64,000 nucleotides of DNA from Anthropogastromicrobium aceti (GTDB lineage: Bacteria > Bacillota > Clostridia > Lachnospirales > Lachnospiraceae), in the NCBI RefSeq assembly GCF_025567095.1, contig NZ_JAOQJH010000007.1; one strand, given 5' to 3'. The notes under the pieces were generated by a model, which saw nothing but the letters and a program-made list of their open reading frames with translations, made no database searches and was not told where the DNA came from. Shown one piece after another: positions 33,758 through 42,649 of the stretch (the stretch's first letter is position 1; the number at the start of each line of letters is the position of its first letter). The position numbers and the translations under genes were made by a program.

Positions 33758-34254
33758 GTTCAATTGTTTTGATTGGCTTTATGGGAGCAGGAAAGACAAC
33801 AGTAGGAAAAGAGCTTGTAAAAAAAGGATTCGAGCTGATTGATACTGACGCCTATATAGAAGCTTGTGAGAAAATGAGCATTTCTGATATTTTTGTTCAA
33901 AAAGGAGAAGATTATTTTCGTCAGGCAGAGACAAAAGCACTCAAGACGCTGCTTGTACAAGATAAGCAATTTGTGATTTCATGCGGAGGTGGAATGCCGC
34001 TTCGTGAGGAAAACAGAAAGCTTTTAAAAAAACTCGGCATGGTAGTCTATTTAAGGATTCAGCCAGAGACTGTTTTGGCTCGTTTAAAGGGTGACACAAC
34101 GCGCCCTCTTCTTAAAGGAGATGATAGTGGAGAGCGTGTGCGTACACTGATGAAACAGCGTGAGGCACATTATTTAAGCGGTGCAGATTTTGTGCTAGAC
34201 GTAGATCAGAAAACATCTGGGGAACTGGCAGAGGAAATTTTTAAAGAGTTTTAA
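33754..34254 (+). CDS. aroK: shikimate kinase
   Basis: A 166-residue P-loop kinase that phosphorylates shikimate in aromatic amino acid synthesis. Walker A is GFMGAGKTTVG (residues 8-18), the shikimate-binding D-T-D is at about 32-34, and the S-C-G-G-G-M motif at about 76. The lid with TRPLL is kept. An AGGAGG site lies ahead of the ATG, which overlaps the yqeG stop. Another gene of the pathway, aroE, is at 36212 on the same strand, but unrelated genes lie between. Confidence 0.95.
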   Translation: MSSIVLIGFMGAGKTTVGKELVKKGFELIDTDAYIEACEKMSISDIFVQKGEDYFRQAETKALKTLLVQDKQFVISCGGGMPLREENRKLLKKLGMVVYLRIQPETVLARLKGDTTRPLLKGDDSGERVRTLMKQREAHYLSGADFVLDVDQKTSGELAEEIFKEF

Positions 34255-34263
34255 AAATACTAC

Positions 34264-34292
34264 TTGAAAAGTTATATTTTTTATTGTATGAT
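34264..34292 (+). promoter_or_regulatory. promoter of efp
   Basis: TTGAAA at 34264-34269 and TATGAT at 34287-34292, 17-base spacer. A leader of about 100 bases follows with a hairpin (GGCATCT 34345-34351 / AGATGCC 34368-34374) ahead of the efp ribosome site. Confidence 0.7.
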
Positions 34293-34403
34293 AATATAGT
34301 ATGTAGCGCTATTTTATGGGCGTTTGCGTTTGTTTAGAACGATAGGCATCTGTGCAAGAGTACAGAAAGATGCCGTTAATTCTCATTTACAGGAGGAAAA
34401 AAA

Positions 34404-34961
34404 ATGATTTCAGCTGGTGATTTCAGAAATGGTAAGACTTTGGAAATTGAAGGCACTGTCTATCAGATCCTTGAGTTTCAGCATGTAAAACCAGGTAAGG
34501 GTGCGGCATTTGTTCGTACAAAGTTAAAGGATATCAAGAATGGTGGAGTAATCGAGAGATCTTTCCGTCCAACCGAGAAGTTCCCGGAGGCAAGAATTGA
34601 CCGTAAGGATATGCAGTATCTGTATCAGGATGGAGATCTGTACTACTTCATGGACAATGATACCTATGAGCAGATCGCACTTGGAAGCGAGCTGATCGGT
34701 GACGCATTAAAGTTCGTTAAGGAGAACGAGATGTGTAAGGTATGTTCCCACAATGGAAACGTATTCTCCATCGAGCCGCCGCTGTTTGTAGAGCTTCAGG
34801 TTACTGATACTGAGCCAGGCTTCAAGGGAAACACTGCTACTGGTGCTACTAAGCCGGCAATCGTTGAGACTGGTGCACAGGTAAATGTTCCGTTGTTCGT
34901 AGAGAACGGTGAGGTAATCAAGATCGATACCAGAACAGGTGAGTATTTATCCAGAGTATAA
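34404..34961 (+). CDS. efp: elongation factor P
   Basis: A 185-residue EF-P that relieves ribosome stalling at proline runs. Three beta domains are visible: KOW-like N-terminal domain (MISAGDFRNGKTLEIEG), middle OB domain, and the C-terminal OB with the signature near residues 150-175 (GATKPAIVETGAQVNVPLFV). The loop that carries the modified Lys in Escherichia coli reads H-V-K-P-G-K-G-A, so a Lys is present at the tip position (about residue 32). AGGAGGA lies ahead of the ATG. Base composition is biased as in highly expressed genes. Confidence 0.96.
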   Translation: MISAGDFRNGKTLEIEGTVYQILEFQHVKPGKGAAFVRTKLKDIKNGGVIERSFRPTEKFPEARIDRKDMQYLYQDGDLYYFMDNDTYEQIALGSELIGDALKFVKENEMCKVCSHNGNVFSIEPPLFVELQVTDTEPGFKGNTATGATKPAIVETGAQVNVPLFVENGEVIKIDTRTGEYLSRV

Positions 34962-34976
34962 TCTGATCAGAAATTC

Positions 34977-35034
34977 AAAACAAAATATTTAACGTTTTGT
35001 TTTAGAGTCAGCTGTTTGATCTAACAGCTGACTC
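34977..35034 (+). terminator. two hairpins between efp and tRNA-Arg
   Basis: First, AAAACAAAA / TTTTGTTTT (34977-35003), an AT-rich hairpin that ends in T and could terminate efp. Second, a perfect 12-bp stem GAGTCAGCTGTT / AACAGCTGACTC (35005-35034, six-base loop) that stops four bases before the tRNA; it has no T-tract and may help to release the tRNA 5' end or act as a read-through barrier. Confidence 0.6.
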
Positions 35035-35038
35035 ATAT

Positions 35039-35110
35039 ACACCTGTAGCTCAGTGGATAGAGCAGTAGAATCCGGATCTACGTGCGGGGGTTCGATTCCC
35101 TTCAGGTGTG
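35039..35110 (+). tRNA. tRNA-Arg, anticodon CCG
   Basis: A full cloverleaf can be drawn: acceptor ACACCTG / CAGGTGT, D arm GCTC..GAGC, anticodon arm GTAGA / TCTAC with loop ATCCGGA (anticodon CCG), a short variable loop, and T arm with GGTTCGATTCC. CCA is not encoded. It reads CGG arginine codons. Confidence 0.93.
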
Positions 35111-35153
35111 TTCTCTCATCCAGCTTTTCTGGAGTTTAGAACGGAGGAGCAAT

Positions 35154-36032
35154 ATGGATTATCAACAATTTTTATTTACCATTACTGCGGGTCTTCAGTC
35201 CGCCTGCCAGGCAGAGGAAAAGATTACCGTGCAGACAATTGAACAAAAACATACAGCAAAGATAAAAACGGTGTCATTATACCACAGAGGAAAAAGAACA
35301 ACTCCTTGGATATATATGGCGCCGTTTTACCGTTTATATCAGCATGGCTATTCTATGGAAAGTATTCAAAAGGAATTAAAAAATGTGCTTGATATGGTAA
35401 CAGAAAATAATAAAGTGGAGGGAGAGATATTTACAAACTTTGAATGTGCTGCTGCCTTTTTATCAGTGCGGCTCATTTCATATCAGAAAAATAAGGAATT
35501 TTTATCACTTGTCCCACATAGACGTATTCTTGATCTTGCCATTATCTATCAGCTGGTATTTGAGGGAACAGACACAACGATGGGTGCTGCCGTTGTGTAT
35601 CAGGATCATTGCAGAATCTGGGAGGTGACAGAGGACATTTTATTCCAGACAGCCATCGCATCTATGATTCGCCGTTTTCCACCGTCTTTAAATAGCGTAG
35701 AGGCATTGATTGGGCTGCCTGAGCTGCCAGTACAGTCTGGTTTTCCTCATTTATTTGCGCTGACAAACAGTAAAGCATTTTTTGGAGCATCAGTCATCAT
35801 GTATCCGGGTATCCTTAGGACGGCAGCAAAAAAGCTTGGCGGTGCATATTATATTTTGCCGTCAAGTATGCACGAAGTACTGCTTCTTGCAAAAGATAAA
35901 GATACAGATCCGTCACAGTTAAAGGAAATTGTGGAGGAGGTAAATCTGACAGATGCTGTAAGTACAGATTTTTTGTCAAATCATGTGTATGAGTATGATT
36001 CAGATGAGGATACTGTCACTATCGTAGTGTAA
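35154..36032 (+). CDS. DUF5688 family protein
   Basis: A 292-residue cytoplasmic protein that matches my memory of DUF5688, common in Lachnospiraceae and of unknown function. It starts M-D-Y-Q-Q-F and the C-terminal third carries the H-E-V-L-L-L and D-A-V-S-x-D-F-L-S-N blocks. No signal peptide, membrane helix or catalytic motif is clear. I chose the ATG at 35154 with GGAGGAG six bases upstream; the frame opens earlier inside the tRNA gene, which cannot be coding. Single-gene unit between tRNA-Arg and aroE. Confidence 0.75.
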   Translation: MDYQQFLFTITAGLQSACQAEEKITVQTIEQKHTAKIKTVSLYHRGKRTTPWIYMAPFYRLYQHGYSMESIQKELKNVLDMVTENNKVEGEIFTNFECAAAFLSVRLISYQKNKEFLSLVPHRRILDLAIIYQLVFEGTDTTMGAAVVYQDHCRIWEVTEDILFQTAIASMIRRFPPSLNSVEALIGLPELPVQSGFPHLFALTNSKAFFGASVIMYPGILRTAAKKLGGAYYILPSSMHEVLLLAKDKDTDPSQLKEIVEEVNLTDAVSTDFLSNHVYEYDSDEDTVTIVV

Positions 36033-36211
36033 TCACACCATATCATGGTAATTTTGCACAAAATAAAGTGCCGCGTGTGGCAAAAGAGATAAAAAGCTTG
36101 CATATTTTACAGATTCGTATTAAAGTATAGAAGAGCTTGGTCAGTTTATGTCATTTTGGTGGTGACAAGAAATGACAGTAAAAACTGCTGCAAAAGGTAT
36201 CAGGAAAGGAT

Positions 36212-37108
36212 ATGTCTATGATAATAAATGGAAAGACAGGCCTTACCGGTCTGCTTGGAAGTCCGGTGGGACACAGCAAATCACCGATGATGCACAACAC
36301 ATCATTTCAGGAGTTAGGAATTAATTATGTCTATCTTTGTTTTGATGTTGGCATTGAAGGTCTTAGCGGTGCCGTAGACGGTCTTGTAAGTTTGGGAGCA
36401 AAAGGTTGGAACTGTACTATGCCAAATAAGTCTAAGATGGCACAGCTTTGTGATGTGCTTTCGCCAGCAGCGTCGATTACAGGCTCTGTGAATACGGTTG
36501 TGAATGAAAATGGAAAGCTTATGGGATACAATACGGATGGAACAGGCTATATGAGAGCCGTAAAAGAAGCAGGATTTTCGATCAAGGGTGAGAAAATGAC
36601 TCTTCTTGGAGCAGGAGGCGCAGCAACATCTATTCTTGTTCAGGCAGCACTTGACGGTGTGCGGGAGATTTCTGTATTTTGTCGCCCGGGAAAATCGACA
36701 GAGCATGCAAGGCAGGTGATTAATCAGCTGACAAAGCAGACAGCATGTAAGATTAATTTATTTGATTATTCAGATGAGTCTGTGATTAAAAAAGAGCTTT
36801 TGACAAGTCGTATTTTGACAAATGGCACAAATGTAGGCATGGCACCAGATACAGATAGAAGTCTGATTACATCAGCAGATTTCTTCCATCCAGATTTAAT
36901 AGTATCAGATGTAATCTATAATCCAAGAGAGACAAAGCTGATGGAAATTGCTAAGAGTCAGGGCTGCAGCTGTTTTAATGGGTTATATATGTTGCTGTAT
37001 CAGGGTGCAGAGGCATTTACATTGTGGACAGGAAAGCAGATGCCGGTTGAACTGGTGAAAGAACGATATTTTGATGAGCCTGAGGCGTGTCCGCGTACAG
37101 CGCAGTAA
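36212..37108 (+). CDS. aroE: shikimate dehydrogenase
   Basis: A 298-residue NADP-dependent enzyme reducing 3-dehydroshikimate. The substrate site shows GSPVGHSKSPMMHN (residues 16-29), Lys in MPNKSKM and Asn/Asp in G-Y-N-T-D-G. The Rossmann dinucleotide motif is LLGAGGAATS (about 130-139). The C-terminal Q-G-A-E-A-F-x-L-W is kept. AGGAAAGG precedes the ATG. The 180-base gap before it holds only a short palindrome (ACCATATCATGGT). It is apart from aroK and is not in an aro operon. Confidence 0.95.
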   Translation: MSMIINGKTGLTGLLGSPVGHSKSPMMHNTSFQELGINYVYLCFDVGIEGLSGAVDGLVSLGAKGWNCTMPNKSKMAQLCDVLSPAASITGSVNTVVNENGKLMGYNTDGTGYMRAVKEAGFSIKGEKMTLLGAGGAATSILVQAALDGVREISVFCRPGKSTEHARQVINQLTKQTACKINLFDYSDESVIKKELLTSRILTNGTNVGMAPDTDRSLITSADFFHPDLIVSDVIYNPRETKLMEIAKSQGCSCFNGLYMLLYQGAEAFTLWTGKQMPVELVKERYFDEPEACPRTAQ

Positions 37109-37135
37109 CGCAAGATGGCAGAATAGGAAGGAATT

Positions 37136-37912
37136 ATGGCAAAAAATAATTTTAAGAGAAAGAAAAAACCAGGTGTGGTCAGAAGGATTCTTCCATACTT
37201 TGTCATTATTCTGGTAGCAGCTGCGCTGATTGTAGCAGTTATTTTGATTACGAGCAGAAAAGGCAACAAAGATCGTCAGGAAATCCAGACGGTTGTTGAT
37301 GTTACAGAAAATCAAAACAATAATAACAATCAGATTCAATCCTTAGAAAAGGACGGCGTGCCGGAAGTAAAAGAACTGGTACAGAAGTATTTTGATGCAG
37401 TAAAAAAGGCAGATGTCAAGGATCTTAAGCAGATTGTTGTGCAGGATACAGAATTTAGTGAGGAAGCACTTAAAAAGCAGTGTGAATATGTTGAGTCCTA
37501 TGAGAACATTATCTGCTATACAGTTCCAGGTATTGCTGATAATACTTATATAGCATATGTATATTATGAGATAAAGTTTATTGGAATTGACACGAAGGCA
37601 CCATCTATGATTCGACTTTATATTTGTCAGAATAAGGATGGAAGCCTGTATATTGATAAGAATGCGAAGGATGGCGAGATCGCAGCTTATCTGCAAGAGG
37701 TTGCCGGATGGGAGTCCGTGCGTGAACTGGTTGCAAATGTAAATACAAGATACCAGGAAGCATGCGTAAAGGATGAGGCACTAAAGAACTTAAAGGATAT
37801 GCTGGATGGAAAGACATCTGTTCCATCATCTGAAAAATCATCTGAAGAAAATACGTCAGAATCTGTCAGTGAGACTGTTTATGATGCAGAATCACAGGCA
37901 GATGAGGCATAA
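37136..37912 (+). CDS. membrane-anchored protein of unknown function
   Basis: A 258-residue protein with a very basic N-terminus (MAKNNFKRKKKPG), one membrane helix at about residues 20-40, then an extracytoplasmic domain with an NTF2/SnoaL-like look (V-K-E-L-V-Q-K-Y-F-D-A-V-K-K-A-D) and a Ser/Glu-rich tail. It may be a single-pass type II protein. It ends 20 bases before moxR and is probably the first gene of a cluster with moxR, DUF58 and transglutaminase genes, so an envelope-associated role is plausible. I do not recognise a named family. Confidence 0.65.
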   Translation: MAKNNFKRKKKPGVVRRILPYFVIILVAAALIVAVILITSRKGNKDRQEIQTVVDVTENQNNNNNQIQSLEKDGVPEVKELVQKYFDAVKKADVKDLKQIVVQDTEFSEEALKKQCEYVESYENIICYTVPGIADNTYIAYVYYEIKFIGIDTKAPSMIRLYICQNKDGSLYIDKNAKDGEIAAYLQEVAGWESVRELVANVNTRYQEACVKDEALKNLKDMLDGKTSVPSSEKSSEENTSESVSETVYDAESQADEA

Positions 37913-37932
37913 GACAAGGAATGAGAGGAAAC

Positions 37933-38877
37933 ATGGAGAATATACAAAACGTAAAGAAAGTTTGGCAGGCAATTGATGATATAAAAAAGGTAATCAAGGG
38001 TAAGGATGAGAGTCTGAATAAGCTTATGTGTACGATGCTTGCAGGCGGTCATATACTGATGGAGGATATTCCTGGTGTAGGAAAGACAACGCTGGCGCTG
38101 GCATTCTCAAAAGCATTGTCCTTAAAACAAAAGCGTATGCAGTTTACACCAGACGTGCTTCCGTCTGATGTGTGTGGTTATCATATGTATCAGAAGGATA
38201 CTGGAAAGTTTGTGTATTATCCAGGAGCTGTTATGTGTAATCTGTTTCTTGCAGATGAGATTAACCGTACATCACCAAAGACACAGTCTGCGCTGCTTGA
38301 GGTTATGGAAGAAGGCACTGTCACAATTGATGCAGTAAAAAGAGAAGTGCCGCAACCATTTATGGTAATTGCAACAGAGAACCCTACAGGATCTTCTGGT
38401 ACACAGCTGTTGCCGGAGTCTCAGCTTGACCGTTTCATGGTTCGTATGTCTTTGGGCTATCCAAGTCAGGCAGATGAAATTTCTATGATGAAGAGCAAAA
38501 AGGAATATTCTGTAGATGATATTCCAGCATCTCTCACCGTTGAAGATATTCTTGAGATGAAGAAAGAGGTCGAGAAGGTATTTATTCATGATCTGATCTA
38601 TCAGTATACGACAGATCTTGTCAATGCGACCAGAAAGCATCAGTATTTGACACTTGGCGTCAGCCCAAGAGGAACGCTGGCGCTGATTAATATGGCAAGT
38701 GCACATGCGTACCTTCAGGAGCGCGATTATGTAGTTCCAGCAGATGTGGCTGCTGTATTTACTGATGTATGTGCGCATCGTCTGATTTTAAATACAAAGG
38801 CAAAGGTGGGCGGATTAACAGCAGAAGGCATTCTTGAGCAGATCTTAAAGCTGATCCCTCAGCCAAAGGCAAAATAA
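37933..38877 (+). CDS. MoxR family AAA+ ATPase
   Basis: A 314-residue AAA+ ATPase. Walker A is GVGKTTLA (about residues 47-54), Walker B LADEINRT (about 107-114), sensor 1 ATENP and sensor 2 in SPRGTLAL. MoxR ATPases act as chaperones that assemble or activate protein complexes, typically encoded with DUF58 and transglutaminase partners as here. I chose the ATG at 37933 (M-E-N-I-Q) with AGAGG shortly upstream; an ATG at 37921 has AAGGA touching it, too close to work. A hairpin with a T-rich tail lies between it and the DUF58 gene. Confidence 0.92.
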   Translation: MENIQNVKKVWQAIDDIKKVIKGKDESLNKLMCTMLAGGHILMEDIPGVGKTTLALAFSKALSLKQKRMQFTPDVLPSDVCGYHMYQKDTGKFVYYPGAVMCNLFLADEINRTSPKTQSALLEVMEEGTVTIDAVKREVPQPFMVIATENPTGSSGTQLLPESQLDRFMVRMSLGYPSQADEISMMKSKKEYSVDDIPASLTVEDILEMKKEVEKVFIHDLIYQYTTDLVNATRKHQYLTLGVSPRGTLALINMASAHAYLQERDYVVPADVAAVFTDVCAHRLILNTKAKVGGLTAEGILEQILKLIPQPKAK

Positions 38878-38883
38878 AAAGAC

Positions 38884-38920
38884 AGGCCTTGTAGGAGCAT
38901 GTTCTATAAGGCCTTTGTTT
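38884..38920 (+). terminator. terminator-like hairpin between moxR and DUF58 gene
   Basis: A 13-bp stem (AGGCCTTGTAGGA with TTCTATAAGGCCT, G-U pairs included) with a five-base loop, followed by a T-rich tail TTGTTTGCTTTTT. It may give partial termination so that moxR is made in excess over its partners. Confidence 0.65.
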
Positions 38921-38945
38921 GCTTTTTCCTGAAAGGAGAGTTTTT

Positions 38946-40046
38946 ATGTGGGGAAGAAAAATAGTCTATATTCTTCTGGTTATAATCACATCATATATTG
39001 CACTGATGTATGAAAGTCCTGTTCCTGGAGTATTTCTGGCGTTTGAGCTGCTGCTTCCAATAGCATTATTTGCACTTACCTGGTATCACAAAAAAAACGT
39101 TAAGGTAACAATTGGAAATGGACAGCAGGTGGCAGATTGTGAAGAAAAAATAGAAATTCCTATTCGTTTTCATAATAATGGCTGGTTTCCGATAACAGAT
39201 GCGTCTGTAAGAGTAAATGTCAGCAATACATTAGATGGAGAAAAGGAATCCTATGATATCAATCTGCGTGCACCGGCAAAAACATCAGTAACTGTTCCAT
39301 TTACATTTTGTTCCACATATTGTGGTGTGATAAAAATTTCATTTGAGCGAATTGTAGTCTTCGATTATCTGAGATTATTTCAGAGAAAGAAAACAATTTC
39401 TGCTCAGGCAGAGTGTGTTGTAATGCCTCATCTTCTTGATCTTCAAGTCGCTGTGACAGATGCCTGCCGTAATTTTGACAGTGACAGCGAGGAGTACGAT
39501 AAGCATAATGCAGGAGATGATCCTGCTGAAATTTATCAGATCCGCGAATTTCGTCAGGGCGACAAAATGTCAAGAGTTCATTGGAAGATGACAGCCCGCC
39601 TTGATCAGATGATGATTAAGGAACTGTCAAGGCCAATCAGTGATTCAGTTGGAATTTTTCTGGATCTTCGTTATCAGACAATAGAGGAGATTCAGTCGGT
39701 ATATGATCTTTGTTATTCGCTTTCAGCGGCACTTTGTTTTAACGAGTGTCATCATCGCATGATCTGGTATTCACAGGATGGTGGAGGTGCATTTGAAGAA
39801 CATCTGATTAAAGGAATGGATGACATTACAGCTGTTATGAGTAAGCTTCTTGTCAGTGCAAAAAGAACTGACAAGCTGTACTGGGAGGAGTATAAAAGCA
39901 GCCGCAGTACACCGCTGTACCGTATGATTGCAATAAGCTGTATGGATACGAATAAAGATGAACAATTAGGTGACTTTTTGTCATCAGATGGTACAAGAAA
40001 ATCAATTCTTACAATTAACGAGATTCATGAATTGATTGAGATATGA
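38946..40046 (+). CDS. DUF58 domain protein
   Basis: A 366-residue protein with two N-terminal membrane helices (about residues 5-50) and a DUF58 domain, marked by R-E-F-R-Q-G-D-K-M-S-R-V-H-W-K-M-T-A-R at about 200-220; DUF58 is a von Willebrand-like fold. It is the usual partner of MoxR ATPase. The ATG at 38946 has AAAGGAGAG seven bases upstream; an in-frame TTG at 38919 lies inside the terminator hairpin region. Function is unknown at the molecular level; an envelope role is inferred from the cluster. Confidence 0.88.
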   Translation: MWGRKIVYILLVIITSYIALMYESPVPGVFLAFELLLPIALFALTWYHKKNVKVTIGNGQQVADCEEKIEIPIRFHNNGWFPITDASVRVNVSNTLDGEKESYDINLRAPAKTSVTVPFTFCSTYCGVIKISFERIVVFDYLRLFQRKKTISAQAECVVMPHLLDLQVAVTDACRNFDSDSEEYDKHNAGDDPAEIYQIREFRQGDKMSRVHWKMTARLDQMMIKELSRPISDSVGIFLDLRYQTIEEIQSVYDLCYSLSAALCFNECHHRMIWYSQDGGGAFEEHLIKGMDDITAVMSKLLVSAKRTDKLYWEEYKSSRSTPLYRMIAISCMDTNKDEQLGDFLSSDGTRKSILTINEIHELIEI

Positions 40047-40103
40047 TAAAATTAACTGTCATAATTAAATTGTATATTTAATTTGCAACGAAGGAGGAAC
40101 TTC

Positions 40104-42647
40104 ATGGAAAACGAAGAGAAGGGCATTCTGGTCGAGCAGGTTGTTCAGGCTGACCGAATCCGGACTCACGGCAAGTTTCATGAGCGATTGTTTTTGCTGC
40201 TGCGCATTATCTATTTTTTAATAGGAATGCTTGGTGTGGTGCTTGGACTTGCGCTTACCTATGAGATTGAGCTAAATTATGTGCTGCTTGTGGTGGGAAC
40301 GATTGTGATCGGCCTTCTTATAACAGCAGCCTGGGAACTCCCAATCAGCCGCATGATTACATGGCCGGTCTTATTTGGCATTTATCTGTTAGCAGGAATT
40401 GTATTTCACAACAGTATTTTTAGTGGATTATTGGGATTCTATAACAGTTATGCAGGATATATAAATGAGTATTATGGTACAAAAGTTTCACTTGCAGCTA
40501 TTGAGCCAGTTTCAGCAGCCTCTTATTTGATTACGCTGTTGTTTGCAGCATTTTTAATTGGAGCAATTTTATCGCTTGGAACGATTCGTTCATTAGATGG
40601 AAGGGTGACAGCACTATTATTTGGCGTAATCTTTATTCTTGCGCTTGCAGTTGGAGAGCTTCCGGCAATGCCATCATTTTTAATGATGCTGTTTGTGCTG
40701 ATAGGTATGTTTTCTCTGCAGTACAGCCGTTATCGTGAGAGTCTTAGTGTGAGAACAGTTACAGTAAAGATGAGCAATAGCGCATTTGGAATGCTTAGGT
40801 GGCAGACATCTGTTGTAATTGCCGCTTTGTTCTTGCTGCTTCTTCCAGTGAGCCGTTTTATGTTAGGACCTGCATTTACAGATGGATATGAAGCACAAAG
40901 CCAGATACGTGAAGATATTCGAAACGGAGATCTGTTAAAGAGTCTGGAGACCTTCTGGAAGAAGGTGACTAGAGGTGAGTGGGATTGGCTTCCTGTTGAT
41001 ATTATTCGAAGCAGCGGCGTCCACGGCGGTAAGCTTAGTAATGTAAAAGAGGTGCGCGATTATAATGAGACGCATTTGTATTTAGATATTTCGAGTGATT
41101 TAAAGGCACCGCTTTATATTCGAGGCTACGTAGGAAGCAATTATACGGGTAGCGGCTGGCGCGAGCTTAGTGATAAGCAAAACGAAGAGGGACTTGCAAC
41201 GGGTATGGATCTGATAAGCTTAAGCAGTCGGTATTATCAGGTTTTGGAAAATCTCTATAATAGTGGTGATGAATCCGTTGCCAGACGAGATCTTGTTATT
41301 TCAGACGTAGATGCAAACAGTGCCTTCTCGTACATTCCGTATGGTACAAGTCTTGTTGATTTTACAGCGGGGGAGCCATTTGATGCGTATCCAAAGCAGG
41401 AAACAGATAGAGAGATATTTTCTATGTACTATATGAATACGCAGCGTCTTTCAAATATTCAAAAGCTTGAGACGGCAGGCTCATACGAAACACAAGATGC
41501 GTCTTACCGCGCCTTTGCAGATTCAGTCTATCTGTCACTGCCAACAAAGGGACTTGATTCCTTCTATGAAGAATATTCAGGAAAGAAATTTACATCAATT
41601 GCAGATTGTGTGTCATTTGTGCGATCAACGCTTGAAGCGCATGCCTCTTATACAAAGATACCAGGCTCAACTCCGCGTGGAAATGATTATGTAGAATATT
41701 TCCTGTATGAAAATAAGCAGGGTGTATGTACGCATTTTGCATCAGCAGCAGTACTTTTATTCAGGCTTTATGGAATCCCGGCGCGCTATGTAGAAGGATA
41801 TCTTGTGCGCGATTTGGAATCAGGAAATGGTGCACAGGCCATTATGGATGAGGCAGCGCATGCCTGGGCTGAGATTTATGTAAAGGGTGTTGGCTGGATT
41901 CCAATCGAGGTAACACCAGGCTTTATAGATGAGGCAGATTTAGCTGATTCAAACGACGGACAGGATTCTACTATTAGTTCCGATCAGCTTGAAAATGCAA
42001 CAAATCCGGCAGAACCAGAGACGCAGGTAGAGGAGCCTCAGGCAACAGTAGAGGGAATCTTTGAAACTACGCCAGAGACAACAGCAGAAAATGAGCAGCC
42101 ATCAGAACCGGCTAAGCCATCAGAGCAAAATCAGCCAACAGCGCCGAATCAGCAGCAAAGTCAGAGCGATCCTAATAATCAGAATAATACAGATAATTCT
42201 AAGGATAATCATTTTTTCAAGCTTCTAATGCATGTGATTTTGATTGTGCTTTGCTGTATTTTATTTATTGCGCTTATCATATTTGGAATGATCTATCAGA
42301 GAAAGATGCGTTTAAAGCGTCAGGAACAGCATTTAAAGGGTGAGCCAAAAGAAGCATTATTATATGCTCTTTCCAGAATGGATGCGCTGTGTGAAGCAGA
42401 AAACCTTGAGAAAATCAGTACAGCAGCTGATGCAGCAGCGCTTCAGGAATCATTCCCGACAATAACGCAGGAAAAACTGATGTGGCTTCAGGATCTTTTG
42501 CAGGAACTCACCTTTAGCAATCATGCCTACGGAACAGAGCTGCGCGATGAGACGGCACAGCTGTATCGTGATATGGCATCAGATGCGACAGCGCGTCAGA
42601 GCCGCCTTAAACGTATGTGGTATCGCTATGGAAGATGCTTCTGCTAA
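40104..42647 (+). CDS. membrane transglutaminase-like protein (TgpA type)
   Basis: An 847-residue protein: about six or seven membrane helices in the N-terminal 230 residues, an external region, a transglutaminase core with Cys in QGVCTHFASAAVLL (about residue 545), His in EAAHAWAEIYV (about 590) and a following Asp-like partner in V-T-P-G-F, then a Pro/Gln/Asn-rich linker, another membrane helix (about 710-735) and a cytoplasmic DUF4129-like tail. It belongs with moxR and DUF58 upstream. The start ATG at 40104 has AAGGAGGAAC before it. Substrate unknown; possibly a protease or cross-linker of surface proteins. It ends two bases from the convergent TIGR04086 gene. Confidence 0.88.
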   Translation: MENEEKGILVEQVVQADRIRTHGKFHERLFLLLRIIYFLIGMLGVVLGLALTYEIELNYVLLVVGTIVIGLLITAAWELPISRMITWPVLFGIYLLAGIVFHNSIFSGLLGFYNSYAGYINEYYGTKVSLAAIEPVSAASYLITLLFAAFLIGAILSLGTIRSLDGRVTALLFGVIFILALAVGELPAMPSFLMMLFVLIGMFSLQYSRYRESLSVRTVTVKMSNSAFGMLRWQTSVVIAALFLLLLPVSRFMLGPAFTDGYEAQSQIREDIRNGDLLKSLETFWKKVTRGEWDWLPVDIIRSSGVHGGKLSNVKEVRDYNETHLYLDISSDLKAPLYIRGYVGSNYTGSGWRELSDKQNEEGLATGMDLISLSSRYYQVLENLYNSGDESVARRDLVISDVDANSAFSYIPYGTSLVDFTAGEPFDAYPKQETDREIFSMYYMNTQRLSNIQKLETAGSYETQDASYRAFADSVYLSLPTKGLDSFYEEYSGKKFTSIADCVSFVRSTLEAHASYTKIPGSTPRGNDYVEYFLYENKQGVCTHFASAAVLLFRLYGIPARYVEGYLVRDLESGNGAQAIMDEAAHAWAEIYVKGVGWIPIEVTPGFIDEADLADSNDGQDSTISSDQLENATNPAEPETQVEEPQATVEGIFETTPETTAENEQPSEPAKPSEQNQPTAPNQQQSQSDPNNQNNTDNSKDNHFFKLLMHVILIVLCCILFIALIIFGMIYQRKMRLKRQEQHLKGEPKEALLYALSRMDALCEAENLEKISTAADAAALQESFPTITQEKLMWLQDLLQELTFSNHAYGTELRDETAQLYRDMASDATARQSRLKRMWYRYGRCFC

Positions 42648-42649
42648 GA

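Noticed and set aside
35082..35153. Longer N-terminus of the DUF5688 gene
   Set aside because: It would begin inside the tRNA-Arg gene; a strong ribosome site supports the ATG at 35154.
38272..38778. 168-codon minus-strand frame within moxR
   Set aside because: Antisense shadow of a well-supported AAA+ gene; composition is Cys/His/Arg-rich without domains.
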